The position numbers and the translations under genes are program-made. From contig SRSI01000010.1 of the NCBI GenBank assembly GCA_005656395.1, forward strand, positions 2,790,001 to 2,854,000: 64,000 bases of DNA, given 5' to 3'. A model generated the notes under the pieces. That model saw nothing but the letters and a program-made list of their open reading frames with translations. It did not search any database and had not been told where the DNA came from. Each line of letters begins with the position of its first letter. Positions within the stretch are counted from its first letter, which is position 1. Origin of the DNA: Strongyloides papillosus (Eukaryota > Nematoda > Chromadorea > Rhabditida > Strongyloididae). Positions 11,373-21,429 of the stretch are shown piece by piece.

Positions 11373-11520
11373 AGTAAAAATGCAAATTTAGTATAAATTT
11401 TATACTATATTAAATTATAAATTTCACATTTTTATCATTATTATATCTTTGTCTTTTGATATTTATTATATTCATTTATTTTAATTATAGATATTAAGAG
11501 ACAAATAAATTAAATTTACT
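11373..11520 (+). repeat. 3' LTR of retrotransposon 1
   Basis: 148-bp copy identical to 6908-7055. It follows the purine-rich tract and is followed by the GTAT target duplication. Confidence 0.93.
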
Positions 11521-11791
11521 GTATGTACACTGCAAAAATAACATTGTTACAATGTATTTTTTAAAACGTCTCTCCAAATGAAAATTTACAATAATTACCG
11601 AAATTTTTAATCATAAGAGAGCATGGTTAATAAGTAAATTTATTGAATAATAAGTATAATGTAACAATAATTAACATTATTAATAATATGATAAAAATAA
11701 ACTAGTTTTTAAGTAAAAAAATGTGTTTTTCAAAAAGAAATTTGATATATTATTGTATTTTTTTCTAATGAATAGTAACTTTTTCAACTTA

Positions 11792-12607
11792 CACACAGAA
11801 CAACTGGTGACAAGATTACACTAAAATTAAAGTCGTCTTGACAGAAAATCTTTGTCACCAGAAATTCTGTCACTGGAATCTTTACTGGGAAATTGGAAAA
11901 GTGTTTTCCTAAAGAAATATTAATTTTAATATTAAACATTTGTTTTTTAATAAATAAAGGTAAACAATAACTTTAGTTTAAAAAATTTATTTTTATAATA
12001 TTAAACTAAGCTTAAAATAAACAGTAAAGTAAAAATAATATAAAACAAAAGATAAGAAATTAATAGAAATAGTTAATTATTGTATATATTAATTTAACTC
12101 TTAGACATTTTCAATGGACTGTACAGCAACTTCTAAAAATCTAGACCGATCCTATAAATGTCCGTCTTGTAGAACTAGGGTATTTTGTAAAGACTAAAAA
12201 AAAATATTCACTGTTTGTTATAACAATTTACCTACCTCATATATTTTTCGTTTGGAGTGCAGAGAAGAGAATTTCCGTTACAAAAATGGCCATCACTTAA
12301 CTGAAATAAATATAAATAGTTTTAAGAAGCACTTACTTTCAAAAATTCATAACAATGATTTCTCCGATCTTCCCCCTGCTGATAGTTCTCCCGTTCTTCT
12401 TTAAAGATTACCTAAAAATAAAAAAAAAAAGTTAAAAAAAACAACTACTCTTACCTTTGAAGATTAGGTTTGAAACAATCATCCAGTGCTATTTAACCGG
12501 CAAAACTAGTAGACATAATTAGATTCCGTTAAAGACAATTGCTTTGGTATAATATATCTTTTAAAAGTAAAATTGTCAAGATTACTTGTCACCAGTTGTT
12601 CTGTGTG
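11792..12607. mobile_element. 816-bp TIR element with CACACAGAAC ends
   Basis: The ends are near-perfect inverted repeats of about 24 bp (CACACAGAACAACTGGTGAC and onward), flanked by TA on both sides (11790-11791, 12608-12609). Subterminal copies of a TGTCACCAG-type motif occur near 11855 and 12590, a pattern seen at transposase binding sites. The inside is mostly AT-rich. Two short cysteine/histidine-rich frames lie at 12114-12197 (27 residues with CPSC) and 12252-12404 (with FRYKNGHH). Together they look like the remains of a zinc-finger exon, but I cannot connect them by a clean splice. It is a non-autonomous Tc1/mariner-like or related element nested within the 6877-20293 element. Confidence 0.75.
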
Positions 12608-12637
12608 TATCATCAATATCATCTGTGGTAGATTCAA

Positions 12638-13159
12638 ATGTTGCTCCCAAGTTTTGCCAAAAAAACAACAATTTACATACTTAAAATGTTAAATAAACTT
12701 TATAACACGAGAAAATTGGTTCCTTCTTTTCTTTTACTTAATGAAGTATGTTCGTCACTAAAATTTGGAGAAAATGTTGATGAAAAAGAACTTATAAATA
12801 TTCTTCAAAACATAGTTTGGATTACTAAAATAAAAATAGAAGAAAATGATGTTTCTGCTTTGAAGTTAATCGCATCAAGGTTGCTTAAAATAAATAAACA
12901 TTCTGTTAGAGAATCTTTTAATGATGAAAAGTACAATATCTTCTCCATAAAGAATAAAAATTTTATTGGTGAATCTGATGGTGATTATATAACAACAAAG
13001 ACTTCTGCAAGTACATCAGCTCCAATTAAAAATAGTATTAGCTTAAGTTTCAATAAGCCTTCTAGTACTATTTCATCTAATCCAATTGATTCTAATTTAC
13101 AATGTTCTACTACTATGCTTCCTTTAACTAACTCGAACAATTTTGATAAAAGTGATTAA
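12638..13159 (+). CDS. Hypothetical 173-residue protein in transposon interior
   Basis: This is an ATG-initiated frame with an in-frame stop just upstream (12629-12631). It lies 30 bp after the end of the 816-bp TIR element and 88 bp before the third nested element. The first 100 residues are a mix of charged and hydrophobic residues and look helical. The last 60 are rich in Ser, Thr and Asn and probably disordered. There is no signal peptide, membrane helix, zinc motif or DDE signature, and I do not recognise a family. It could be the accessory gene of the enclosing CACACA/TA element, a captured host fragment, or the last exon of a gene cut by the neighbouring insertions. Codon use is AT-biased like the neighbours. 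Confidence 0.4.
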   Translation: MLLPSFAKKTTIYILKMLNKLYNTRKLVPSFLLLNEVCSSLKFGENVDEKELINILQNIVWITKIKIEENDVSALKLIASRLLKINKHSVRESFNDEKYNIFSIKNKNFIGESDGDYITTKTSASTSAPIKNSISLSFNKPSSTISSNPIDSNLQCSTTMLPLTNSNNFDKSD

Positions 13160-13247
13160 AAAATAATAGTGCTTACAAAGAATTTTTTAACGATAATGAA
13201 TATTAAATATTTATAGATTTTTCACAAAAAACTAAAATTGTTTTATT

Positions 13248-13547
13248 AGTAAAAATTTTAAGATGCAACTGGAGTACCTTTTTCAAAACAAAATCAAGAG
13301 AAACCTTTATTTAACAATATAAATATAGAAAACGCGCGTCCACCTGTAATAGATGAAAACACTATACAATAAAAATGAAAATATTAACTTACGTTTTCTA
13401 GAAGTTATTACAATTAAAAATGTCTCACTTAATGTGAAATAAAATGAATGAATTAAATTTAAGATTATATAGTAAAAAGGATTGAGTCCATTCCAATCCA
13501 GAGATTATTGCTGAGATGTAGTTTGGTAGAATGTTTTATTCCATGCT
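13248..13547 (-). repeat. 3' LTR of retrotransposon 2
   Basis: 300-bp repeat identical by eye to 18244-18543. It is the downstream LTR because the coding strand is minus. Confidence 0.92.
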
Positions 13548-13561
13548 TCACCAACCCAAGA

Positions 13562-16500
13562 TCAAACTTCATCCAGCATAATTTCAGGATTCTTTGGTAG
13601 TTTAAGAGATTCCTTTGGTATTTTGACATTGCTGATATGACATTCCCAAAGCTTCTTACCAGTAGGCTTATAATACTTGACTTTATTGGTTTCAGGATCA
13701 AAACTTTCAGCTACATATGGTCCAACATAAGCTGCATCAAATTTTTTCTTTCTTTTGATATTTTTGAGGTAGAATAGTTGATCCTTCTTTAATTTAAAGT
13801 CATCCTTGCTTGCCAATCTGAGATTTTCTTCTTCACGATAAGATTGGTAAAATTCATTAGCATTTGCTCTAGCAATTCTGGCAAGTTCAAGTTGTTCAGC
13901 ATGAGTTCTATTAGATTCAAAAAGAGAGATGTTATTTGATTTCATAAACATGTCAACGGGATTTGGTGATTCTCTCAGAAACATTAATGAGAAAGGTGTT
14001 GTATTTGTTGATTCACAGACATTTGTATTATGAATAAATGTGGTCCATGGCAAGATTTCAGTCCAGCTTACAATTGAGGATTTAAATTGACTTTTGGCTT
14101 TACCAACTGCCAAATGTACATATCTAATGGTTGCTTCAGCTAATGTGTTTCCTCTGGAGTGTGATGGAGTAGTAAATACCATTTCTATGTTTAGACTTTT
14201 TAAATAAGTTAACATCTTTTCATTATTAAAGTATTTTGCGTTGTCGCTTTTGATGGTTTTGCAAAAACCATATTCCAAGAATAATTTTGTTAAGACCTTT
14301 ATAATTTCTTCACCAGTAGTTGTATGCATTGGAATTGTCCAAAGATATTTACTTGCTGAATCTACTATTACTAACAAGTATTTTTCTTTGTTTTTACCTT
14401 CTTCGGAGTGTGGTCCAGAGAAGTCCATAACTAAATTTTCCATAACTTGATATGGTGGAATACTTGAAGGAATGGGATGATTGGTTGGTACAACATTGTG
14501 TTTTAAGCATACATCACATGAAGATAACTTTTCCTTTATCATCTTTTTAAGTACTGGAGAATAACAGTTAACTAACATTTTTAACATTTTTTTGTATCCA
14601 TAGTGGTTGTTGTAGTCGTGTGCTAGATCAAGAATTGGAGGGATTAATTTGACAGGTAAGTATACTTTCTCACACCCACCAAAATTAATCTTTACAATTC
14701 CTTGAGCATTTTTAGATATTGGATGATTCTTAACATGACCAGTTTCAAGTGCTTCAATAATGTCATTGTCATTCTGTTGTGCTTCAATCAAATTCATACT
14801 ATTAATTAACTTCGTCATGTTTTCTGTCATACTCAGAGGTGTAATAAGTTGGTGTTTGAGATCAGATGATGCTCTCGTGATAGCATTACATTCTTTTGGT
14901 TCATTTAAGCGAGATAAGAGATCTGCTACTTGGTTGTTACGTCCAGGGATATAAGTGATACGGCAAAAATGTTTATCAATACCATGTAGCAATTCAATAT
15001 ACTTACGATTGTTGGTAGACATTATTTTACCAAGACATTTATGATCACTTCTAATGGTGAGTTCAATATTTGATACCAAATAACCAAAGTATCTTAGAGC
15101 ATGTTCAATGGCATAAAGTTCAGTATAGGTTGGGCATCTATCTTTAACAGTGGGGGGAAGTTTGGCTGACCAAAAAGCAATCGGCCTTTCCTCATTTGTA
15201 TCAGGATTAACTTGACTTAAATATGCTCCAACAGCATTGTTGCTTGCATCTGTGGTAAGGAAGGTTTTGAAACTAGGATTATAGAAAGCAAGTTTAGGAG
15301 CACTGATCAGATCTTCTTTGACTTGTTCAAATGCTGCTAAATGTTCCTTCGAGAATTCAATTTTCCCATCTTTACCAGCGGCAAGGGTGAATAAATCGGC
15401 GGTTTTTGAAGCAAAATCAGGTAAACATCTTCTAAAGTAGCTAGCAGATTGAAGGAAGTTGTACAATTCCTTCTTACTAGTTGGTACATGTCTCCTTATC
15501 AGTTTATCGACTGATTCATCACATGGAGTAATACCGTCAGGTCCAACTTTGTATGAGAGAAATTTGATATATTTTGCATTAAACTGACATTTTGGAAGAG
15601 ATACTTTAAGCTCAAGATCGTTGCATATACTGAAGAATTTAAATAATATATCACGATGAAATTCAAATGATCCAGGAGTTACTATTATTATATCGTCTAC
15701 AAATATCTTGATATATTTTTCTATAGATTTGAAGGTGCGCTCCATGGCTAATTGGAAAAGGATTGTAGAATTCTTGCCACCCATTACAAGGCGCTTATAC
15801 TGCATCGTACCTAATTGACTATGGAAGGCAAAATACTCACGATTATCTTTATGTATTGACAACTGATGAAATGCATTAGACAAATCTATTTTAGAGATAT
15901 GATTAAAATCTTTTAACTCTAAGAAGATTTTATTAGCATCATTAGGATAACAATTAATTTTTATCATTAACTGATTATATAATCTGCCATCAAATAAAAA
16001 TCTATATTCAGAAGTACCAGGTTTTTGAAGTAGTAGAGTTGGGTGAATTTTTGTAGATGTTGATGGTTCAATAATATCAAGTTCTAACATTTGTTTTACC
16101 AATTTAGTATGTTCGTCCTTGAGATTTTCAGGTATAGGATACATTTTCATGGGTTCAGGAGATCGTAATTCAAATTCCATCTTCTCCACATATACTTTAC
16201 CAGGTCCTACATCACCACTAAACTTGGCATAGGCATTTGGAAAGTTGTGTTTAATGATTTTAACAAATTCATCCTCGATAAAGATTTCTTTTCCTTTTTG
16301 AATAATCATAGAAGTAGGCATGGGTTGAACAGTTTCAGATACAGATAAATTTTTGACATCAATTTCAAGACCAAGATTTTTCATGACTTGATTACCAATA
16401 ATAAGTTGATAAAGAGAGAATGAACATGGTTGTGCTGCAATCATTGTTTCTTTTATAACTGTGGATTTGAAGTTATAACTTACTGTTAATGGTTGATTAG

Positions 16501-18220
16501 ACATTTTCTCAGCTTTACCTCCAGCAATTGTACCAATATGAATTAACTTGTCCTTCTTCAGTCCAAGATGATTTGCCAGATCTGGGTGTACTGTCACTAC
16601 ATTGGTCCCAGTGTCACATAAGGCTACCACATTGATATCGTTAATTTGAACTTCAATTGCTATCAACTCTTGGTTTTTTAGTTCTTCAATTTTCTCAGGA
16701 ATATTCTCGATACAGTAAGGCTTTGTGCGAATTATGTTGTTACCAGTTTTTACATTTGACAAATTTTCAGGGCACCTAGGTCTGATGTGTCCTATTTTTC
16801 CACATCCATGACATTTAACTTGAGAATTTTCTTTTCCATTTGAACTTTCATGTCTTTTGGTTTTATCATGTCTATTGGAGTTTGGTGGTTGGTTGCGGTT
16901 CAGGATGCTGTTGTTACTTTTGGTGGATAGTGCTGCAGTGAGATCGTAGTTCCAAATTGTTTTCACATATGTAACGGCTTCACGGAAAGTTGAATGTCTT
17001 ACTGATACACATTTGGATTTGCATTCATTGGGGATGCAGTCAACGAGAAGGTCAAGTTTTCTTCTCATTATAGACTCCTTAGAAGATCCACGTTCAATGA
17101 TGTCCACGAGTTTTTCCAATTTTGAAGCATATTCATCCAGATCATTAATGCGCTTTGGTTTGGTTCTAAGATGTAGTTGTAGTTCACGTGCTGCAGAATC
17201 CCTTGATTCCTTTTGGTTGTAGTTATCTTGTAGATGTTTCACAAGATCTTCATAATTCTCCAAAAGTTCCGGGTACAGTTCCAAGTCATTCAGAGGTTTT
17301 CCATCAAGTAACATGATGAGATTTTCCAATTTTTCTTCTTCAGGTAAGTGTTGAACATAAATTTTGAATTTGATAAACCATGAAGTAAAGACTTTTTCCT
17401 CAGTAAATAGATCGGGCTTGTTACGTTTTCTTGGAAGATACGAGCAATCTTGTCTTTCTGGAATTCTCGTTTGTGGAGTTACAGTTGGTTGACAAGCAGT
17501 ATCATTTAGTCCATTTTCGTTAAGTCCATGAGAAGAAGTTGAATTTGTAACATTTGAATTGAGAGGTCTATGAGAAGTAGATAAATTTGTAACATTTGGA
17601 TTTGGTGGTACTAGACGTTGGAGAAGTTGAATCAATTCCGTAATAGCTTGGGGATTTTGTATGACTTCCAACAGTCCATTATGATGACCAGACACAGATC
17701 CTTGGTGATTGAGATTCACACCATGCTGATTGAGATTCACAGCTGAAAACATTCCATTATTATGAAGATTAGACATAGGTCCTTGGTGATTGAGATTCAC
17801 ACCTGCATGCATTACATTATTTTGATGACCAGACATAGGTCTTTGGTGACTGAAATTCACACCTTGCTGATTGAGATTCACAGCCTGCTGATTGAGATTC
17901 ACAGCTGAATGAGATTGATCAGATCCATTCAAAATTGATAGATTTCGTGGATTATCATTACTATTTCCACTTCCATTTCCATCATTGATACCATTATTGG
18001 TGGTAGTAGTTGGCGGGAGTTGTTCATTTTCATTAAGAGGTTGTTGGTTGAGCGAGGGAAGTTCATTGTTTTCCTCCATCTCTAACACAATTTGTCGCGC
18101 TATCTGCCTGTGTAGTCTGACCTGCTCTCTCCTAATAATGAGTACGTCCTGCTCTGAGTGAGTTAGGGTGTTGAGATACCGATAAAAGTTTCGCTCAGAT
18201 CTAGTAGAGGTTCTAGGCAT
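13562..18220 (-). CDS. Gag-Pol polyprotein of retrotransposon 2
   Basis: A 1552-residue polyprotein starts at an ATG 24 bp inside the 5' LTR. In order: a basic N-terminus; an Asn/Gln/Gly-rich region with internal repeats (about 100-180); Gag helices (about 265-430); a CCHC knuckle near 467 (CHGCGKIGHIRPRC); protease with DTGTN near 535; RT with FVDD near 838; RNase H with TTDASNN near 990; an integrase HHCC domain around 1200-1240; and a DDE core with D near 1265, D near 1327 and E spaced D-35-E. The order is that of Ty3/gypsy. Gag and Pol share one frame, so no frameshift is needed and the Gag:Pol ratio must be set in another way. No stop or missing catalytic residue is seen. Confidence 0.94.
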   Translation of the reverse strand: MPRTSTRSERNFYRYLNTLTHSEQDVLIIRREQVRLHRQIARQIVLEMEENNELPSLNQQPLNENEQLPPTTTTNNGINDGNGSGNSNDNPRNLSILNGSDQSHSAVNLNQQAVNLNQQGVNFSHQRPMSGHQNNVMHAGVNLNHQGPMSNLHNNGMFSAVNLNQHGVNLNHQGSVSGHHNGLLEVIQNPQAITELIQLLQRLVPPNPNVTNLSTSHRPLNSNVTNSTSSHGLNENGLNDTACQPTVTPQTRIPERQDCSYLPRKRNKPDLFTEEKVFTSWFIKFKIYVQHLPEEEKLENLIMLLDGKPLNDLELYPELLENYEDLVKHLQDNYNQKESRDSAARELQLHLRTKPKRINDLDEYASKLEKLVDIIERGSSKESIMRRKLDLLVDCIPNECKSKCVSVRHSTFREAVTYVKTIWNYDLTAALSTKSNNSILNRNQPPNSNRHDKTKRHESSNGKENSQVKCHGCGKIGHIRPRCPENLSNVKTGNNIIRTKPYCIENIPEKIEELKNQELIAIEVQINDINVVALCDTGTNVVTVHPDLANHLGLKKDKLIHIGTIAGGKAEKMSNQPLTVSYNFKSTVIKETMIAAQPCSFSLYQLIIGNQVMKNLGLEIDVKNLSVSETVQPMPTSMIIQKGKEIFIEDEFVKIIKHNFPNAYAKFSGDVGPGKVYVEKMEFELRSPEPMKMYPIPENLKDEHTKLVKQMLELDIIEPSTSTKIHPTLLLQKPGTSEYRFLFDGRLYNQLMIKINCYPNDANKIFLELKDFNHISKIDLSNAFHQLSIHKDNREYFAFHSQLGTMQYKRLVMGGKNSTILFQLAMERTFKSIEKYIKIFVDDIIIVTPGSFEFHRDILFKFFSICNDLELKVSLPKCQFNAKYIKFLSYKVGPDGITPCDESVDKLIRRHVPTSKKELYNFLQSASYFRRCLPDFASKTADLFTLAAGKDGKIEFSKEHLAAFEQVKEDLISAPKLAFYNPSFKTFLTTDASNNAVGAYLSQVNPDTNEERPIAFWSAKLPPTVKDRCPTYTELYAIEHALRYFGYLVSNIELTIRSDHKCLGKIMSTNNRKYIELLHGIDKHFCRITYIPGRNNQVADLLSRLNEPKECNAITRASSDLKHQLITPLSMTENMTKLINSMNLIEAQQNDNDIIEALETGHVKNHPISKNAQGIVKINFGGCEKVYLPVKLIPPILDLAHDYNNHYGYKKMLKMLVNCYSPVLKKMIKEKLSSCDVCLKHNVVPTNHPIPSSIPPYQVMENLVMDFSGPHSEEGKNKEKYLLVIVDSASKYLWTIPMHTTTGEEIIKVLTKLFLEYGFCKTIKSDNAKYFNNEKMLTYLKSLNIEMVFTTPSHSRGNTLAEATIRYVHLAVGKAKSQFKSSIVSWTEILPWTTFIHNTNVCESTNTTPFSLMFLRESPNPVDMFMKSNNISLFESNRTHAEQLELARIARANANEFYQSYREEENLRLASKDDFKLKKDQLFYLKNIKRKKKFDAAYVGPYVAESFDPETNKVKYYKPTGKKLWECHISNVKIPKESLKLPKNPEIMLDEV
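17680..17920 (-). repeat. Coding tandem repeat in Gag N-terminus of retrotransposon 2
   Basis: Imperfect repeats built on the nucleotide motif ATTGAGATTCACA (plus strand) encode the recurring peptide VNLNQQ or VNLNHQ, separated by SGHHN-like linkers. Spacing is irregular, 24 bp to about 100 bp. The product is a low-complexity, prion-like N/Q/H-rich segment ahead of the Gag core. Confidence 0.8.
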
Positions 18221-18243
18221 TCACTAGTTGCAATATGAATCCC

Positions 18244-18543
18244 AGTAAAAATTTTAAGATGCAACTGGAGTACCTTTTTCAAAACAAAATCAAGAGAAAC
18301 CTTTATTTAACAATATAAATATAGAAAACGCGCGTCCACCTGTAATAGATGAAAACACTATACAATAAAAATGAAAATATTAACTTACGTTTTCTAGAAG
18401 TTATTACAATTAAAAATGTCTCACTTAATGTGAAATAAAATGAATGAATTAAATTTAAGATTATATAGTAAAAAGGATTGAGTCCATTCCAATCCAGAGA
18501 TTATTGCTGAGATGTAGTTTGGTAGAATGTTTTATTCCATGCT
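18244..18543 (-). repeat. 5' LTR of retrotransposon 2
   Basis: 300-bp copy identical to 13248-13547. On the coding strand it is followed by GGGATTC and then the ATG of the polyprotein 24 bp later. Confidence 0.92.
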
Positions 18544-18547
18544 TATT

Positions 18548-20293
18548 TGATTTTTTTTCTTCAATAATGTGTTAGAAATAATATCTACAATAATGTAACT
18601 TACTGACACATGCTCTGTAATTTTGTTTTTTGCAATTTCCTTTAAAATCTAACATAACATAAAATATTTTATAATAACAACAATTATCAGCCATTGGTAA
18701 ATTCACAGAAACAGTGCGTTCGGTTTATCTTTAAAAAGTTGACCTACCACAAATATTTGTAGCAAAATTACCATTTTTAGTGTTTCATTATTATATTTAA
18801 TAGAAAGAGAGATGGAAGAAAAGCTTATAATGAAAAATATGGTTAGCGATATTTAGATTGATTTTTATATCAAAAGTAAAATTTTATATAATAAGAATAA
18901 TAAAAGTTATATTGGTGCCAATTTTTCCAGTAATGAACAAAATAACTAGACAATAAAATAGGACAATAATAGTTATTAGTGACAGTTCTACAATAGACAA
19001 TTATAAACAACACAAATATAAAAGTGTAAAAAGATCTTTCACTTAAAATTTTAGAGTCTTATATAATATAAAGTCATTAAATTTTTACTTTAATAAAGAA
19101 GAATCTAGATATTTACAGATCTTTTACTCAACACACAGAGATAATCTCATCATTTTTTTCCCCCAATTCAATCATTTTTTTCTCTAAAAAATTAAATTTT
19201 TAATATAATTAGTTTAAAATTTTTTCTATATAGTAGTTTGAATATTATTTCTATTGTATAATATTTTTTAATTAGTAAATAAATTGTCAGTTAACTTATC
19301 TAATTTTAGAAATAATATATTGTATTTATATTTTTATTGTGGTTATATGAATACTTACGACTTCTGAAATATGCAAGACCTCTTATTTAAATCTCTCAAA
19401 CCTTATTTATAGTCACTCTATTTTATACCATTTATCATAACACTACTTTTTTAATTTTTATATATGAGAAGATTTTATAAATATAACAAGGTAGTACTTC
19501 ATATCCATTTAATTATAAATCTATTTGAAAGAGTTATATTCCATGTGGATATATAATTTACAACTAAATTATTTGAGCATTTAAATTATCAAATACTAGG
19601 TAAAGAACATCATCTTAACATTAAAATGATTAAAATTCTAATTGGCTCACAACATTTTTGAGGATTAAAATTTCTTTAATGTTTTTTCAATCAAAGGCCC
19701 CATATACCATGATGGACATACATACCAAAGATAGAAGCTATTGGACAAGTTTGAAGTTTATAAAACAAGTCCGGATTTTCATTTCCTGAATTTCATGAAA
19801 TCCATAGACACTAATTTCTAAAAAACAACTTCAAGAAGTCTAAAAAACTTCTATATATGTATATTTGAGTTCATATAAGACAAAATTGAATTATTTTAGA
19901 AAAATATATTTGGCCAACAATTATCGAAAATTGGACCTCAAGATTTAGAACCCAAAATATCCCATTGAATTTGCCGTATTCAATTGCATATACCCGAAAA
20001 TATTTATTCCTGTGAAGTAAATACTTCTTGATATTTAAACACCTATTTTTAAGATTATCAATTTCTAAAGGCGAATTTTGTTATATATGTATTCGGGCAT
20101 TTTTGCCCATTGCAAACATTAGGATTGAAACTTTGCCTAATATTGTCGATTCAATTTTATTAGATTTAAAAATTAAAAAAACATTTTTCCAATTTTTGCA
20201 ATTAAACAATAATTGCATTGTAAATAAATAGCTCAATGCATTGCAATAGGTATTAAAAAAAACCATGAAGATGTCCGAATTTGTTTTTGTGTG
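18548..20293. other. Right arm of the CACACA/TA composite element, noncoding
   Basis: 1.75 kb of AT-rich sequence ends in the right TIR. No frame over about 65 codons is convincing; the short frames at 20028-20231 and 20081-20266 overlap on opposite strands and look like chance. The last 700 bp are slightly less AT-rich. I see no transposase, RNA gene or clear repeat. Confidence 0.5.
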
Positions 20294-20462
20294 TAGTTAA
20301 ATACTGTGCTTTGAAGTTAACTTTTACATTATGAGAATAAGATTCTAAAAAAAGAATAAATATCATTTCTAGTCTTGAAAAAATATATCCCCATTCAAAA
20401 ATGATATAGAATTCAAACCATCTTTTGTAATTGAATTATGCCTTTTAGAATTAAAAAACAAA

Positions 20463-21429
20463 TTACCTTCGATAAGAAATTTTAATATTAACCTTGTTAT
20501 TAAACTTTTTAGAACATCCAAAAAAGGTTTTCAATGCTTTTCTTAATTCCCTGCTAAAAATTAAATTTAACATAAACGTTAATAATCTCCACTTACCATG
20601 AATAAATAAGAAAATAAAAATCTCCAACAGATGTTAAATCAAATGCCACAATATAGAGAAAATAAATTATATGATCAAATAATTTAATTTCATATTTTAG
20701 GTTAATAGACTTACAAATATAGTAAGCCTCAACAATGGATAAAGTTATAAAAATAAAAGTTGAGTATATGGTATAATACAGTTCTTTTTTGTATTTGTTA
20801 CCAAGTTGATTGTGGTTCTTCAATGTTAAAATGGCCATTACGTTAAAGGTACATGTTGCAATATAAATGATTCCAAATAAAAAGATTTCACAAAAGATTT
20901 GATAATAAATTTCATTTTTAGATGTCAAAGATGGGGCTAAGTAACCATATAGATTTGATTTTATGTATCTTGGATTGAATAGAATGGTCCCAAGTCCAAT
21001 AATTGTTGAAAATAGGATAGAAGATAGTAATATAATAACTATTTTTGGCTTTGAAAAATAAAGTTTATATAATAAAGGATATTTAACAGCTATATATCTA
21101 TTTATAGTAATAAAAAGTGTTATAAGAAACATAAAAGTTGTTTGTTGTGTTGCTAAAATATAGAGAGTTGTTGCCGTCCAATTATTTTTTTCCCAAAAAT
21201 TAATAACAAATCCCCACTTAGGCAATTTAACAAATATAAAAAGAGTTATAATAAAAATAATTTCATTTGTTAATTTACAGACAATTATTATATAAAATTG
21301 TTTGTTAAAATGAACATTCTTTTTTTTGATTTCCTTTATTATAATAAATACTGACAGTATCATTAAAAGCGTTGACGGTATCTTATATATAAGTTGAATG
21401 ATGTCGACAACCGAAGCTATACTAACCAT
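20463..21429 (-). CDS. Serpentine chemoreceptor, array copy 3 (subtype A), Srv/Srg-like 7TM GPCR
   Basis: Intact two-exon gene: exon 1 21429-20597, a 43-bp intron with GTAAGT donor and TTTTTAG acceptor, exon 2 20553-20463, giving 307 residues. Seven hydrophobic helices are present, with NRYIAVKYP after TM3. The subtype A signature is ILFNPRYIKS in the second extracellular loop. The C-terminal tail has the GCSKK motif and ends in two arginines. It is the cleanest A-type copy and serves as reference for the frameshift in copy 1. The gene lies just right of the 13.4-kb insertion, 168 bp from its edge on the 3' side. Putative chemosensory receptor in the neuronal membrane; ligand unknown. Confidence 0.83.

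Larger units (their letters stand above)
6908..11520 (+). mobile_element. Ty3/gypsy-type LTR retrotransposon 1, full length
   Basis: This is a 4,613-bp element bounded by identical 148-bp LTRs and a 4-bp target duplication (GTAT at 6904-6907 and 11521-11524). A purine-rich tract (GTGGGGAGA, 11364-11372) abuts the 3' LTR and is a good polypurine tract. No clear TGG-type primer binding site follows the 5' LTR. One 1373-codon frame holds Gag, protease, RT, RNase H and integrase in the Ty3/gypsy order. Identical LTRs and an open frame indicate a recent insertion. It lies inside the larger CACACA/TA element, only 31 bp from its left end. Confidence 0.92.
13248..18543 (-). mobile_element. Ty3/gypsy-type LTR retrotransposon 2, full length
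   Basis: This is a 5,296-bp element on the minus strand with identical 300-bp LTRs (13248-13547, 18244-18543) and a TATT target duplication (13244-13247, 18544-18547). Read on the plus strand, the LTRs start AGTAAAA and end in GCT, again without TG...CA. A single intact 1552-codon frame carries all expected domains. The element sits 88 bp after the 173-codon frame and is nested in the 6877-20293 TIR element. LTR identity implies recent insertion and possible current activity. Confidence 0.92.
6877..20293. mobile_element. TIR DNA element with CACACAAAAAC ends, heavily nested
   Basis: The array spacer is interrupted exactly between two TA dinucleotides (6875-6876 and 20294-20295). The left end reads CACACAAAAAC followed by a GACAT box. 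The right end is its inverted counterpart, with about 19 of 23 positions matching. TA duplication with short TIRs is typical of the Tc1/mariner superfamily. Removing the nested LTR elements (6908-11520, 13248-18543) and the nested TIR element (11792-12607) leaves about 2.7 kb. I see no DDE transposase in that remainder; it holds one 173-codon frame (12638-13159). Flanking receptor spacer sequence rejoins cleanly when the insertion is removed. Alternatively the two ends could belong to two different insertions of one family. Confidence 0.65.
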
